NCBI RefSeq assembly: GCF_020035535.1
Contig: NZ_CP083349.1
Coordinates: forward strand, 124,001-188,000
DNA length: 64,000 bases
DNA from: Ensifer adhaerens
Lineage (GTDB): Bacteria > Pseudomonadota > Alphaproteobacteria > Rhizobiales > Rhizobiaceae
Reading direction: 5' to 3'
The notes under the pieces were generated by a model, which was not told the origin of the DNA, ran no database searches, and saw only the letters and a program-made list of their open reading frames with translations. Position 1 is the first letter of the stretch, and each line of letters opens with the position of its first letter. The position numbers were made by a program, and so were the translations under genes. This document shows, piece by piece, positions 19,064 to 27,408 of this stretch.

Positions 19064-19315
19064 ATGAGCAAGCAGACCGTAACAATCATTCTTGCCGGCG
19101 CCCTAGCCTTGTCCGGGTGCCAATCGGCCTACGTGTCGAAGAGCGGCCCGACGGGCAACGAATTCGGCTGCATCGCCGGAACGGTGGGTGGCGCGATCGT
19201 CGGCGGCCTGATCGGCTCGACGATCGGCTCAGGCACCGGTCAGCTCTGGGCGGTTGGCGGTGGCGCCACGCTCGGCGCTGCAGCCGGCAATGCGCTGACG
19301 TGCCACTACTATTGA
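19064..19315 (+). CDS. Small glycine-zipper outer-membrane lipoprotein
   Basis: An 83-residue lipoprotein with signal sequence MSKQTVTIILAGALALSGC (lipid Cys19) and a glycine zipper, GGAIVGGLIGSTIGSGTGQ, followed by another GGGATLGAAAGNAL. The glycine spacing is that of the 2TM glycine-zipper families (relatives of the rickettsial 17-kDa antigen and SlyB), which associate with the outer membrane. GGAGGAT stands 5 bases before the chosen ATG; the 18-codon upstream extension lacks a signal. The EF-hand gene begins 17 bases downstream on the same strand, so the two are probably co-transcribed. Confidence 0.83.
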   Translation: MSKQTVTIILAGALALSGCQSAYVSKSGPTGNEFGCIAGTVGGAIVGGLIGSTIGSGTGQLWAVGGGATLGAAAGNALTCHYY

Positions 19316-19332
19316 TCACGGAAGGTTGAGGG

Positions 19333-19683
19333 ATGAGAAAGCTCGTTCTTTTGAGCGTCCTTGTATTCTGTCCGGCTGGTCTCGCTGTCGCGCAGCAGGC
19401 TGCAACGATGAACCAGGGGCAGATGGATGCGCTCGACCGCAACAAGGACGGCGCGGTCGATCGGTCCGAGTACGAGGCCTTCATGACCACGGCCTTTGCG
19501 AACCTGGACAAGAACAAGGACGGTAACCTTACCCCCGACGAGACGAAACAGGCGCTCAATGCTCAGCAGTTTGCCGCCACCGATGCCAATAGCGACGGCA
19601 AGATCACCCGGGCCGAATTTCTGGACCGGGTGATGGCGGACTTCAAAACGGCGGATCGCAGCGGCGACGGCAATCTGAAGTGA
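19333..19683 (+). CDS. Secreted EF-hand calcium-binding protein
   Basis: A 116-residue protein with a signal peptide (about residues 1-20, cut after AVA) and three complete EF-hand loops: D35-E46 (DRNKDGAVDRSE), D59-E70 (DKNKDGNLTPDE) and D84-E95 (DANSDGKITRAE). A fourth loop begins at D108 but the protein ends at LK after nine loop residues. It should bind calcium in the periplasm or outside the cell. Secreted EF-hand proteins are known in rhizobia (calsymin of R. etli is required for symbiosis), but this protein is much shorter and I do not claim orthology. It follows the glycine-zipper lipoprotein gene. Confidence 0.9.
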   Translation: MRKLVLLSVLVFCPAGLAVAQQAATMNQGQMDALDRNKDGAVDRSEYEAFMTTAFANLDKNKDGNLTPDETKQALNAQQFAATDANSDGKITRAEFLDRVMADFKTADRSGDGNLK

Positions 19684-20097
19684 TTCTCCCGGGCGGAGGC
19701 GGGTCTGCGGCGACGTCCGCGGACTCCGTGTCTGGCGACAGAAGCTTGACTCGGTGGGTGACCGGTCGACTACCGGTCACCCACCGATGGCATGCGCGCT
19801 AAGTTGCCGAAGTGAGACTGCGGAGGTCGACTCAACGGCATCGGCTCGATCACGAACACCCAGATTGCGCCCCGGTAGGGTGCGCCGGCTTGATGACCTT
19901 CGTCACGGCATGCCTGCCAATTCAACTCCTCCTCAGTTTCAACCACGCGCGCCGGGATCGACGAGGAACCCTCGTGCACGCCGAGGTCTCCTGTCGGCCG
20001 TGGCGAATTGGTGCCACGGGCGGCTTGACCTCAACTTAACTTGAGGTCGTAACACGGTGTCCGATAGAGCCAAATCGATTCGATGGGATCGGATTTC
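19684..20097. other. Intergenic region with one long hairpin (414 bp)
   Basis: Separates the EF-hand and VOC genes. Apart from the perfect inverted repeat at 19751-19787 I see no gene. Short open frames here are GC-rich, lack ribosome binding sites and do not look like proteins. The last 60 bases before 20098 are less GC-rich and probably carry the VOC promoter. Confidence 0.5.
19751..19787. repeat. Perfect 16-bp inverted repeat
   Basis: TCGGTGGGTGACCGGT (19751-19766) pairs perfectly with 19772-19787 around a 5-base loop CGACT. It lies 68 bp after the EF-hand stop codon. No T-run follows on either strand, so it is either a factor-dependent terminator, an mRNA 3' stabiliser or a protein-binding palindrome. 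Confidence 0.85.
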
Positions 20098-20769
20098 ATG
20101 CGTATAGATAAACTGACACTCCCTGCATCGGATATCTCGAAGAGCGCCGCGTTCTTTCGTGACGTGCTGGACCTGCCGGTAACCGGGAATTCCATCCAGG
20201 TGGGGTGGAGCGAAATCCGTCTGATCTCTGCGACGGAAGAGGCGCCGCGTGGCGTGCACATGGCTTTCAATGTGCCCTATGATCGGTTTGGTGCCGCAGT
20301 GGACTGGCTGAAGGAGCGAACGCCTGTCCAACGGGTACCGGATGGCAGGGAATGCTTCGTTCTTGGCGGACATTGGCAGGCAAAGTCTATCTACTTCGAC
20401 GGTCGCGACGGCTCGGTGCTGGAGTTGATCGGCCGTCGCAGGCTGGCCGGCCTCGCCGGAGATCGACCGTTCAGCGGGGCTGATTTATCCTGCTTGAGCG
20501 AGGTCGGGTTGCCGACCGAAGATGTCGCGAGCCTCGTTGCCGAGTGCCTCAGGGCGTTCGGGATGGCAACGCTCGGACCGGCCTCGTCCGGTTTTGCCGC
20601 GATCGGTAATGATGAGGGGCTGCTGATCGCCGTCGAACCAAGCCGGTCATGGTTTCCGCAAAAGCGTCAACTGCCGAGTGCGCAAGGCCTGGAAATTACG
20701 TTGGCTGGCGTGGACGCACCTGGAGCCATGTCGGACCCGAAATATGGTTGGAAGATCCGCGCCGATTAG
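20098..20769 (+). CDS. VOC (glyoxalase/dioxygenase superfamily) protein
   Basis: A 223-residue protein built of vicinal-oxygen-chelate folds. The first half, MRIDKLTLPASDISKSAAFFRDVLDLPVT through YFDGRDGSVLELIGRR, is a clear betaalphabeta-betabetabeta module with a C-terminal metal-ligand-like glutamate (VLELIG). The second half (from about residue 130, LSCLSEVGLPTEDVASLVAECLRAFG) looks like a diverged second module. Members include glyoxalases, extradiol dioxygenases and resistance proteins, so no reaction can be assigned. An ATG five codons earlier is possible; GGATCGGA precedes the chosen one. No partner gene nearby. Confidence 0.75.
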   Translation: MRIDKLTLPASDISKSAAFFRDVLDLPVTGNSIQVGWSEIRLISATEEAPRGVHMAFNVPYDRFGAAVDWLKERTPVQRVPDGRECFVLGGHWQAKSIYFDGRDGSVLELIGRRRLAGLAGDRPFSGADLSCLSEVGLPTEDVASLVAECLRAFGMATLGPASSGFAAIGNDEGLLIAVEPSRSWFPQKRQLPSAQGLEITLAGVDAPGAMSDPKYGWKIRAD

Positions 20770-20871
20770 CGCCGTTCCGGGGCCAAGTCGTGCAGCAGCG
20801 TCGCCCCTCGGACGGGGATAGCTGAGCCATTGCCAAGCCGGCAATTTCAATACTGATTTCCGAGAGAAGAA

Positions 20872-20947
20872 TGGTGCCGCTTACGTGACTCGAACACGTG
20901 ACCCCATCATTACGAATGATGTGCTCTACCGACTGAGCTAAAGCGGC
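20872..20947 (-). tRNA. tRNA-Thr (anticodon CGU)
   Basis: On the minus strand the acceptor stem GCCGCTT pairs with AAGCGGC followed by discriminator A and encoded CCA. D-arm TAGCTCAGTCGGTAGAGC, anticodon stem ATCA/TGAT with loop TTCGTAA (anticodon CGT, reads ACG), and T-arm with GTTCGAGTC are all canonical. 76 nt. Confidence 0.97.
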
Positions 20948-21023
20948 CCGGAGGCAGTTCCGCGGACGTCCGCGGAACGAATGTGAGGCGCTGATAAACG
21001 CAAAGCGCCAAGATTTCAAGCCA

Positions 21024-22034
21024 TCAGTTTCGAGAACTTGAAAATTCCTTGTTAGTTGCCGCGACGGGCTTGGCGTTCAGGCCGAGGCGGGTGCGGGCCG
21101 CGTCGTATTCGCGCTCGAGCCGGTCGACCAGGCGGGCGACGGAGGTCACTTCCTTGACCGCGCCGATGCCCTGGCCGCAGCCCCAGATATCCTTCCAGGC
21201 CTTGGCGCCTTCGGTTGCCGCGCCGAAGTCCATCTTTGACGGGTCTGCTTCCGGCAGATTGTCCGGATCCATGCCGGCCGCAGCGATCGAGGGCTTCAGG
21301 TAGTTGCCGTGAATGCCGGTGAAATAGTTGGAGTAGACGATGTCGCCGGCGTTGCTGTCGACGATCATCTGCTTGTAGGCGTCACTGGCGCGCGCCTCCT
21401 CGGTCGCAATGAACGGAGAGCCGATATAGGCCATGTCGGCGCCCATAGCCTGGGCTGCCAAAATGGCGCCGCCGGTGGCGATCGCGCCGGAAAGCAGCAG
21501 CGGCCCGTCAAACCAGGAACGGATTTCCTGGGTGAGGGCGAAGGGGGAGAGCGTGCCGGCATGGCCGCCGGCGCCGGCGGCAACCGCGATCAGGCCATCG
21601 GCGCCCTTGCGGATCGCCGAATTGGCGTGGCGGTTGTTGATGACGTCATGCAGCACGATACCGCCATAGGAATGGATCGCGGCATTGACCTCGGGCACGG
21701 CGCCGAGCGAGGAAATGACGACCGGGACCTTGTATTTGATGCAGAGCATCAGGTCCTGCTCGAGGCGCGCGTTCGACTTGTGCACGATCTGGTTCACGGC
21801 GAAGGGTGCTGCGCGCCGGCCCGGGTTCCGGGCATCGTGATCGGCGAGCGTCTCGGTGATCTCGGCGAGCCATTCGTCGAGTTGCGATTGCGGGCGTGCG
21901 TTCAGTGCCGGAAAGGCCCCGATCACGCCGGCCTTGCATTGGGCGATCGTCAATTGCGGATTGGAGATGATGAACAAAGGCGCGCCGACGACAGGCAGTC
22001 TCGTCGTTCCGGAAAGAATTGGCGGAAGCGGCAT
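21024..22034 (-). CDS. Nitronate monooxygenase / 2-nitropropane dioxygenase family
   Basis: An FMN-dependent TIM-barrel oxidase of 336 residues. Family marks: LPVVGAPLFIISNPQLTIAQCKAGVIGAFPALN at the N-terminus; VVISSLGAVPEV; the phosphate/FMN-binding GADGLIAVAAGAGGHAG; PLLLSGAIATGGAILAAQAMGADMAYIGSPFIATEEA. The fold is shared by nitronate monooxygenases and by enoyl reductases of the FabK type, so substrate is open. The start chosen (MPLPPIL) has GGAG 6 bases upstream; earlier in-frame ATGs read through a 26-bp palindromic operator (22065-22090) and are unlikely. That operator ties it to the acyl-CoA catabolism genes, suggesting a role in fatty or branched-chain acid breakdown (inference). 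Confidence 0.88.
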   Translation of the reverse strand: MPLPPILSGTTRLPVVGAPLFIISNPQLTIAQCKAGVIGAFPALNARPQSQLDEWLAEITETLADHDARNPGRRAAPFAVNQIVHKSNARLEQDLMLCIKYKVPVVISSLGAVPEVNAAIHSYGGIVLHDVINNRHANSAIRKGADGLIAVAAGAGGHAGTLSPFALTQEIRSWFDGPLLLSGAIATGGAILAAQAMGADMAYIGSPFIATEEARASDAYKQMIVDSNAGDIVYSNYFTGIHGNYLKPSIAAAGMDPDNLPEADPSKMDFGAATEGAKAWKDIWGCGQGIGAVKEVTSVARLVDRLEREYDAARTRLGLNAKPVAATNKEFSSSRN

Positions 22035-22370
22035 CGGTTTCTCCATCCCTCGTGGCGCATCAAATTTTGACGTTTGCGTAAACGTCAAAATAGATAGCAG
22101 CAAGTTCATTGCTTGCAAAGAGGTGGTTTTCGCGCCGGCGACGCGGGCTTATCCTGCACGATGCCCGCGAAGTTGTCGCGTTTTCCCCGGGCTTGGCCGG
22201 TCGACTGGACCGCCGGACTTGCAGATTCCGAAAGCAGCAGTTACGCAATTGTTAACAAAACCAACGGCGTGCCTCCAGATTTAACCGTTAGGCCCCTGGA
22301 GACAGATCGAGGAAGTAGCGGCTAGAGCGCGCCGGCAGGCCCAAAGCCCTGCCTACACAGAGGACTTGAT
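22035..22370. other. Intergenic region with operator (336 bp)
   Basis: Divergent promoter region between the nitronate monooxygenase gene and the TM-protein gene. It holds the 26-bp palindrome at 22065-22090. Around 22240-22300 it is AT-richer with GTTAAC and TTTAACC, a likely promoter zone for the plus-strand gene. No other gene seen. Confidence 0.55.
22065..22090. promoter_or_regulatory. Palindromic operator, copy 2 (nitronate monooxygenase)
   Basis: Perfect 11-bp arms TTTTGACGTTT and AAACGTCAAAA around GCGT. It is identical over all 26 bp to the copy at 54382-54407 and contains both half-sites of the fadD copy at 4786. It ends about 31 bp from the start codon of the minus-strand gene, so a bound protein would overlap or abut the promoter or leader. 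Confidence 0.85.
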
Positions 22371-23582
22371 GTGAGCGGACTTGAGACTGCGATCAGAAAT
22401 GCACTTGAGCGCTCCGACCGCGCCAGCGCGGAAACACGGGCGCGCATCTACCAGTCGGCCCGCCAGGCACTGGAAGCCGGGCTGCAGAAGCAGGGAATTG
22501 AGGACGTCAACGTCATCGCCCAGCAGCGCCATCGGCTGGAGGGGGTAATCCATGCAATCGAAACCGAGGAGCGAGCGGCCCTGAGGGCGCGACAGCCCGC
22601 GCCTCCCGTCACCCCTCCTGTCGCTAGTGTCGACGCCGCCGTCCGCGCTCGTGACCCGGAGCAGGGGCGTGTCGAGCCGCAATCTCAACCGCAGTCCAGG
22701 CCTCAGGTCCAACCGCAGTCGCCGGCGGCAGACCGCCGCGAGCCGGGTTTCGCCGCCGATGCGTCCCGTTCCGCAGGCAATGATGGCGGGCTCGGTGGCC
22801 TTCGCGCCGATCGTGACGGCCCGGTTGTCTCGACCCGTGCGGCCGCGGATACGGCGGCACGGGGCGCAGAGGCAACTGCCGCCGCGCCCGAGGTTCGCGG
22901 GGATACGGATCGCAAGCGCCGCCGCAAGCGCAGCCGTTTCCTGTCTTTCACCATGGTCGTCGTCACCCTGGCCGCCGCGGCCGGAGCCGCTGCCTGGTGG
23001 GTGCAGACCAATGATCTCCTGAAATCCGCGGCCGAACGCGACACCAATGTCGCCAACCCGCCGGCATCGGTGGCTTCTGAAGATTTCGACGGTGCCGCCG
23101 GCCTGCAAACGCTCGGCGCCCAGCAGGGCTTCACCGGTGACTGGGTGGAAGTCTTCGCGCCCGCAAACACGTCTGCCATCGCAGCCGGCGCGCGCGCCAA
23201 GGCTGAGCCGGTGGACGACGACGGTGGCAAACGCATCCAGCTGACGTCTTCGGTCGCCGAAACGGAAGGCGACATCACCATCGAGATCCCGGCGACGGTC
23301 CTGGCGCAGCTTTCCGGAAAAACCTCGACCATGGCGCTGACGGTGCAGGCGCAGCCCGGCAAGACGACCGAGTTTGCTGTCGAGTGCAATTTCTCTTCGC
23401 TCGGCGAATGCGGCCGTCATCGCTTCACCGTCCACGACGAGCGGCTCGACATGCTGTTCAAGATCACCTTCGATCGCAGCCTCGCGCCGAACTCCGCCGG
23501 CCGGATCGTGATCAACAGCGATATCAGCGGCGAGGGCAAGAGCCTCAACCTCTACGCCATCCGCGTCCTTCCGGGCCAATAA
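22371..23582 (+). CDS. Single-pass membrane protein, unknown function
   Basis: A 403-residue protein from a GTG start (GAGGA upstream). Three parts: an N-terminal 60-residue helical segment beginning SGLETAIRNALERSDRASAETRARIYQSARQALE; a proline- and glutamine-rich linker (about 65-185) with repeated PQSQP-like units; a basic stop-transfer RKRRRKRSR before one TM helix (about 190-210, FTMVVVTLAAAAGAAAWWV). The C-terminal periplasmic domain of about 190 residues is beta-rich, has two close cysteines (VECNFSSLGECGRH) and ends YAIRVLPGQ. I do not recognise the domain; I believe similar proteins occur across Rhizobiales. The architecture suggests an envelope protein tethered by its N-terminal cytoplasmic part. 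Confidence 0.8.
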   Translation: MSGLETAIRNALERSDRASAETRARIYQSARQALEAGLQKQGIEDVNVIAQQRHRLEGVIHAIETEERAALRARQPAPPVTPPVASVDAAVRARDPEQGRVEPQSQPQSRPQVQPQSPAADRREPGFAADASRSAGNDGGLGGLRADRDGPVVSTRAAADTAARGAEATAAAPEVRGDTDRKRRRKRSRFLSFTMVVVTLAAAAGAAAWWVQTNDLLKSAAERDTNVANPPASVASEDFDGAAGLQTLGAQQGFTGDWVEVFAPANTSAIAAGARAKAEPVDDDGGKRIQLTSSVAETEGDITIEIPATVLAQLSGKTSTMALTVQAQPGKTTEFAVECNFSSLGECGRHRFTVHDERLDMLFKITFDRSLAPNSAGRIVINSDISGEGKSLNLYAIRVLPGQ

Positions 23583-23687
23583 GGCCCCGCTCGACCGCCT
23601 CGGCGTTCCTAAACACCCGAGCGCCAGCCGGGCGACCATAGCGGCGCCTCGTCCGGGCCGCCGCTCTCGGCCGCTATCGCCTTGGCG

Positions 23688-24584
23688 TTACTTCAGGAAA
23701 CCAGGGCCGGACCCGATGATCTTGTCGTCAATCTCACCGATCGCGCCCTTGTCCTTGCCGTCATAATCGAGCGTGGAGAGGATGTGGCGGATGAGGTTGA
23801 GGCGCGCGCGCCGCTTGTCGTTGCCACGCACGACGGTCCAGGGCGCATGGTCCGTGTGCGTTGCCTTCAGCATCTCGTCGCGCTTGGCCGTGTAGTCGTC
23901 CCATTTGTTGAGGGCGGCGATGTCCATCGGCGAGAGCTTCCAGATCTTCAGCGGATCGTGGCAACGATCGTGGAAGCGCTTGAGCTGCATCTCTCGGCCG
24001 ATATTGATCCAGAATTTGAAGAACTGAATGCCCTCGTGCACGATCATCTTCTCGAAGCGTGGCGCCTGCTTCAGGAACTGCTTGTGCTCCTCGGGCGTGC
24101 AGAAGCCCATGATTGGCTCGACGCCGGCGCGATTGTACCAGGAGCGGTCGTAAAGCACGAATTCCCCAGCCGTCGGCATGGTCGCGACATAACGCTGAAA
24201 ATACCATTGCCCGCGCTCGGTCTCTGTCGGCTTCGTCAGTGCCACGATGCGCGCCCAGCGGGGGTTCAGGTTGCCCATGGTCGCTTGGATCGCACCGCCT
24301 TTGCCGGCTGCGTCGCGGCCCTCGAATAGCGCGATGATGCGTTTTCCGGTCTTCTGCTGCCAGAGCTGAACCTTGACGAGCTCGATCTGAAGCTTCTCCA
24401 GTGTCTCGAGATATTCGTCGTCGTCGAGCTTCTTCTTGTAGGGAAAGTCATCGGACGAAAACGCTTCGTCGTCGATCCACTTCGGCAACTCGGGATTGTC
24501 GATGTCGAAAATGCGGCTCTTGCCGCCGATCTGCAGTTCCACTGCGCGGCTTTCAGGCTTTTCCGTCCTCTCCGCTAACGCCAT
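23688..24584 (-). CDS. ppk2: Polyphosphate kinase 2
   Basis: Transfers phosphate between polyphosphate and nucleotides (class I PPK2: ADP or GDP to ATP or GTP). The 298-residue protein is close, from memory, to the S. meliloti enzyme SMc02148, whose structure is known. Walker A is GRDAAGKGG (89-97); the Walker B/lid region is [21 protein letters not shown]; the basic lid includes [42 protein letters not shown] follows. The start MALAERT has AAGGGCGAG upstream; a 25-codon extension lacks support. It is divergent from phoR, next to the phosphate regulon, which fits a role in phosphate storage; I see no PHO box in the 184-bp gap. Confidence 0.95.
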   Translation of the reverse strand: MALAERTEKPESRAVELQIGGKSRIFDIDNPELPKWIDDEAFSSDDFPYKKKLDDDEYLETLEKLQIELVKVQLWQQKTGKRIIALFEGRDAAGKGGAIQATMGNLNPRWARIVALTKPTETERGQWYFQRYVATMPTAGEFVLYDRSWYNRAGVEPIMGFCTPEEHKQFLKQAPRFEKMIVHEGIQFFKFWINIGREMQLKRFHDRCHDPLKIWKLSPMDIAALNKWDDYTAKRDEMLKATHTDHAPWTVVRGNDKRRARLNLIRHILSTLDYDGKDKGAIGEIDDKIIGSGPGFLK

Positions 24585-24768
24585 GTACTCGCCCTTTCGG
24601 CTTGGCGCACGGGCCCGAAAACCGGCTTCGATCATCGGCAGGATCATGCGCGTTTTCAAACTTCTGTAGGCCCAGGCAGCGTTGAAAAGACGCGGTGCTC
24701 AGGGCTCGATTTCCTTGGAGGAGGCCACAATTGCGTTGCGGATTCAAGCCGGTCGTGAAAATCATGTC

Positions 24769-26085
24769 ATGAAGGATCGCTATTCCTCGATCATTTTGGT
24801 TCGGGAGGAAGACAAAGTGATTCATGAGGATGTCGAGGTGGACGGTTCGAAAGCGTTCTGGCGGGACCTGGTGCCGCGGCTGAAAGCAGAGCGCTGGCTT
24901 CTGGGCCTCACCGTGCTTTTGGCGATCCTGGCGACCTTTGCCGGTATCCACTTCCTCATCGTGCTTCCCTTCTGGATCGTTCTGGTCGCTGCGCTGCTCA
25001 ACCGCAGCGCGCCGGCCTCCGTGATCTTGAGCCCGGCGAAGTCCGTGGCCGTCGACGGCCCGACCAGCGATCCGCTCATGCCGGCGCTGAATGCGCTCGA
25101 TATGCCGGTGCTGGTGGTCGCTGCCGACGAGACGGTGGTTTTCCAGAACATCGCCGCGGAGAAGGCCTTCGGCACCATTCCGCCGAACACATACCTGGCC
25201 GCCCGGGTGCGCTCGCCGGGTGTTCTCGACATGGTTCGCGAGACGATGGCGACCGGCAAGGCCAACCAGATCGAGCACACCGAGCGCCTGCCGTCCGATG
25301 CCGTCTACGTCGTGCGCGTCGCACCGGCCGAGATCGGCGGGGAGGGTCGGACGCGCCGCATTTTCCTCATCACCTTTCGCGACATCTCGCAGGCGCGCCG
25401 CATCGACCGCATGCGTTCCGACTTCGTCGCCAATGCCAGCCACGAATTGCGCACGCCGCTGGCATCGCTGCGCGGCTTTATCGAGACCCTCCAGGGGCCT
25501 GCGCGCAACGACCTGAAGGCGCAGGAGAAATTCTTCGGCATCATGCACGAGCAGGCGACCCGCATGAGCCGCCTTGTTGATGACCTCCTGTCGCTCTCGC
25601 GGCTGGAATTGCGCTCGCACATCGCGCCTGAAGATCCGGTGGATCTCGCACCCTTGCTTGGTCATGTGCGCGACAGCCTTCTGCCGCTGGCGAAGGACCT
25701 CGACGTCACCGTATCTCTGGTGGTGCCGGACAAGCCCGTCATCGTGCAGGGCGATCGCGACGAGCTCACCGAGGTATTCGAGAACCTGATCGAGAACGCA
25801 TGCAAGTACGGCCAGGAGGGCAAGAAGGTCGACATCATCTTGCGCGGCGGTGAAGAGGGCTCCCAGGCCGAAGTGATCGTGAAGGACTACGGACCAGGTA
25901 TCCCAGCCGAGCACGTGCCGCGCATTACCGAGCGGTTTTATCGGGTCAACGTCGAGGCCAGCCGTTCGAAGAAGGGCACCGGATTGGGCCTTGCCATCGT
26001 CAAGCACATCCTCACCCGGCACCGTGCCCGGCTGCTGATCCATTCAGAGATCGGCAAAGGTACGACCTTTACGGTCCGGTTCTGA
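24769..26085 (+). CDS. phoR: Phosphate regulon sensor histidine kinase PhoR
   Basis: The membrane kinase partner of PhoB. From the ATG of MKDRYSS it is 438 residues: two adjacent TM helices near residues 42-75 (LLGLTVLLAILATFAGIHFLIVLPFWIVLVAALL), a PAS domain at about 105-200, H-box FVANASHELRTPLASLRGF with His225, N-box NLIENACKYG, then DYGPGIP and GTGLGLAIVKHIL. The start is unsure: a strong GGAGGAGG at 24716-24723 points to a TTG at 24736 or a nearby codon, adding 11 residues. PhoR senses the PstSCAB-PhoU complex encoded immediately downstream; pstS starts 195 bp later behind its own PHO box. Confidence 0.94.
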   Translation: MKDRYSSIILVREEDKVIHEDVEVDGSKAFWRDLVPRLKAERWLLGLTVLLAILATFAGIHFLIVLPFWIVLVAALLNRSAPASVILSPAKSVAVDGPTSDPLMPALNALDMPVLVVAADETVVFQNIAAEKAFGTIPPNTYLAARVRSPGVLDMVRETMATGKANQIEHTERLPSDAVYVVRVAPAEIGGEGRTRRIFLITFRDISQARRIDRMRSDFVANASHELRTPLASLRGFIETLQGPARNDLKAQEKFFGIMHEQATRMSRLVDDLLSLSRLELRSHIAPEDPVDLAPLLGHVRDSLLPLAKDLDVTVSLVVPDKPVIVQGDRDELTEVFENLIENACKYGQEGKKVDIILRGGEEGSQAEVIVKDYGPGIPAEHVPRITERFYRVNVEASRSKKGTGLGLAIVKHILTRHRARLLIHSEIGKGTTFTVRF

Positions 26086-26146
26086 CATATTGGCGCGGGA
26101 AAAGCCGGGATCGTTCATTTTCCCTTAGCATTTTCAATGACATGAG

Positions 26147-26179
26147 CTGTCATAAATGTTTCGTCAAACTGACATAAAA
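26147..26179 (+). promoter_or_regulatory. PHO box upstream of pstS
   Basis: Three 11-bp units in register: CTGTCATAAAT (26147-26157), a weaker GTTTCGTCAAA, and CTGACATAAAA (26169-26179). The first matches the PhoB half-site consensus and the third is close. A possible -10 lies just downstream (GGCTAT at about 26184), as in PhoB-activated promoters where the box replaces the -35. It is 101 bp before the pstS start. Confidence 0.85.
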
Positions 26180-26280
26180 GGTGTGGCTATCGGCAGCTAA
26201 CTAGGGGCAGCCGATAAGACGGCGAAGAGCGCTGCAACGCTTGGCGCACACCAACACAAGCCCATTCTGGGAGAACTTTT

Positions 26281-27315
26281 ATGAAAGCTCTTAAATTCAC
26301 TGTCGCGGCGCTGGTCGCGTCTGTCGCTTTTGCCGGCGCAGCCGCCGCGCGCGATCAGGTCCAGGTCGCTGGCTCCTCGACCGTTCTTCCCTACGCAAAG
26401 ATCGTCGCCGAGACGTTCGGCGAGACCTTCCCCGATTTCAAGACCCCGGTCGTTGAATCTGGAGGTTCCTCTGCCGGCCTGAAGGAATTCTGCAAGGGCG
26501 TCGGCCCGGATACCATCGACATCGCCAACTCCTCGCGCAAGATCAAGGACAGCGAAGTCGAGGCCTGCAAGGCCGCTGGCGTGACCGAGATCCAGGAAGT
26601 CAAGATCGGCTATGACGGCATCGTCTTTGCGACCGACGCTGCCAATGCCGACCTCGCCCTGAAGCCTGTCGATCTCTACAAGGCCCTGGCTTCCGAAGTC
26701 GTCGTCGACGGCAAGATCGTTGCCAACCCCTACAAGAAGTGGTCGGAAGTCAACTCCGCGCTTCCGGACGTAGAAATCGCCGCCTTCATTCCGGGCGAAA
26801 AGCACGGCACCCGCGAAGTCTTCGAAGAGAAGATCCTGGCGGCAGGCTGCAAGGAAGCTGGCGCCGTTGACGTCATCAAGGCTGCCGTTGCCGATGAAAA
26901 GCAGCAGCACAGCAAGTGCGTCGCAGTTCGCAAGGACGGTCTGGCTGTCGACATCGACGGCGACTACACCGAAACGCTCGCCCGTATCGCTGCCAACAAG
27001 AACGGCATCGGCGTCTTCGGCCTGTCCTTCTACGAAAACAACGCCGACAAGCTGAAGGTCGCGACCGTCAACGGCATCGTGCCGTCGACCGAAACGATCG
27101 CTTCCGGCGAGTACCCGGTTTCCCGCCCGCTTTTCTTCTACGTCAAGAAGGCACATCTCGGCGTTATCCCGGGCCTCAAGGAATATGTTGAATTCTTCAT
27201 CAACGACCAGATGATCGGCCCGGACAGCCCGCTCGCCGAATACGGCCTGGTTGCTGCCCCGGACGCCGAGCGCGAAGAAATCCGCAAGGCCTTCGAAGCC
27301 GGCAACATGCTCTGA
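26281..27315 (+). CDS. pstS: Phosphate-binding protein PstS
   Basis: The periplasmic high-affinity phosphate receptor of the PstSCAB importer, 344 residues with a signal peptide of about 23 residues (ending GAAAA). Mature start RDQVQVAGSSTVLPYAK and VESGGSSAGLKEFCKGVGPDTIDIANSSRKI hold the serine-rich phosphate-binding loops. GEKHGTREVFEEKI supplies further ligands. Two cysteines in AGCKEAG and HSKCVAV could form a disulphide. Transcription should be PhoB-dependent through the box at 26147. A GC-rich hairpin after the stop probably limits readthrough into pstC. Confidence 0.96.
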   Translation: MKALKFTVAALVASVAFAGAAAARDQVQVAGSSTVLPYAKIVAETFGETFPDFKTPVVESGGSSAGLKEFCKGVGPDTIDIANSSRKIKDSEVEACKAAGVTEIQEVKIGYDGIVFATDAANADLALKPVDLYKALASEVVVDGKIVANPYKKWSEVNSALPDVEIAAFIPGEKHGTREVFEEKILAAGCKEAGAVDVIKAAVADEKQQHSKCVAVRKDGLAVDIDGDYTETLARIAANKNGIGVFGLSFYENNADKLKVATVNGIVPSTETIASGEYPVSRPLFFYVKKAHLGVIPGLKEYVEFFINDQMIGPDSPLAEYGLVAAPDAEREEIRKAFEAGNML

Positions 27316-27324
27316 TAATGACAA

Positions 27325-27352
27325 GCCCCGGCGCGGTTTTTCGCGCCGGGGC
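27325..27352 (+). other. Hairpin between pstS and pstC
   Basis: An 11-bp perfect stem, GCCCCGGCGCG (27325-27335) with CGCGCCGGGGC (27342-27352), and a 6-base loop GTTTTT. No T-run follows. It lies 9 bp after the pstS stop within the operon. It likely protects the pstS mRNA 3' end or attenuates, giving more PstS than membrane subunits. Confidence 0.75.
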
Positions 27353-27408
27353 ATGCCTCCATTCGATTTGCCGGCGGCCATGACGGGCGATGCCGGGGAG
27401 ACGTGCCG

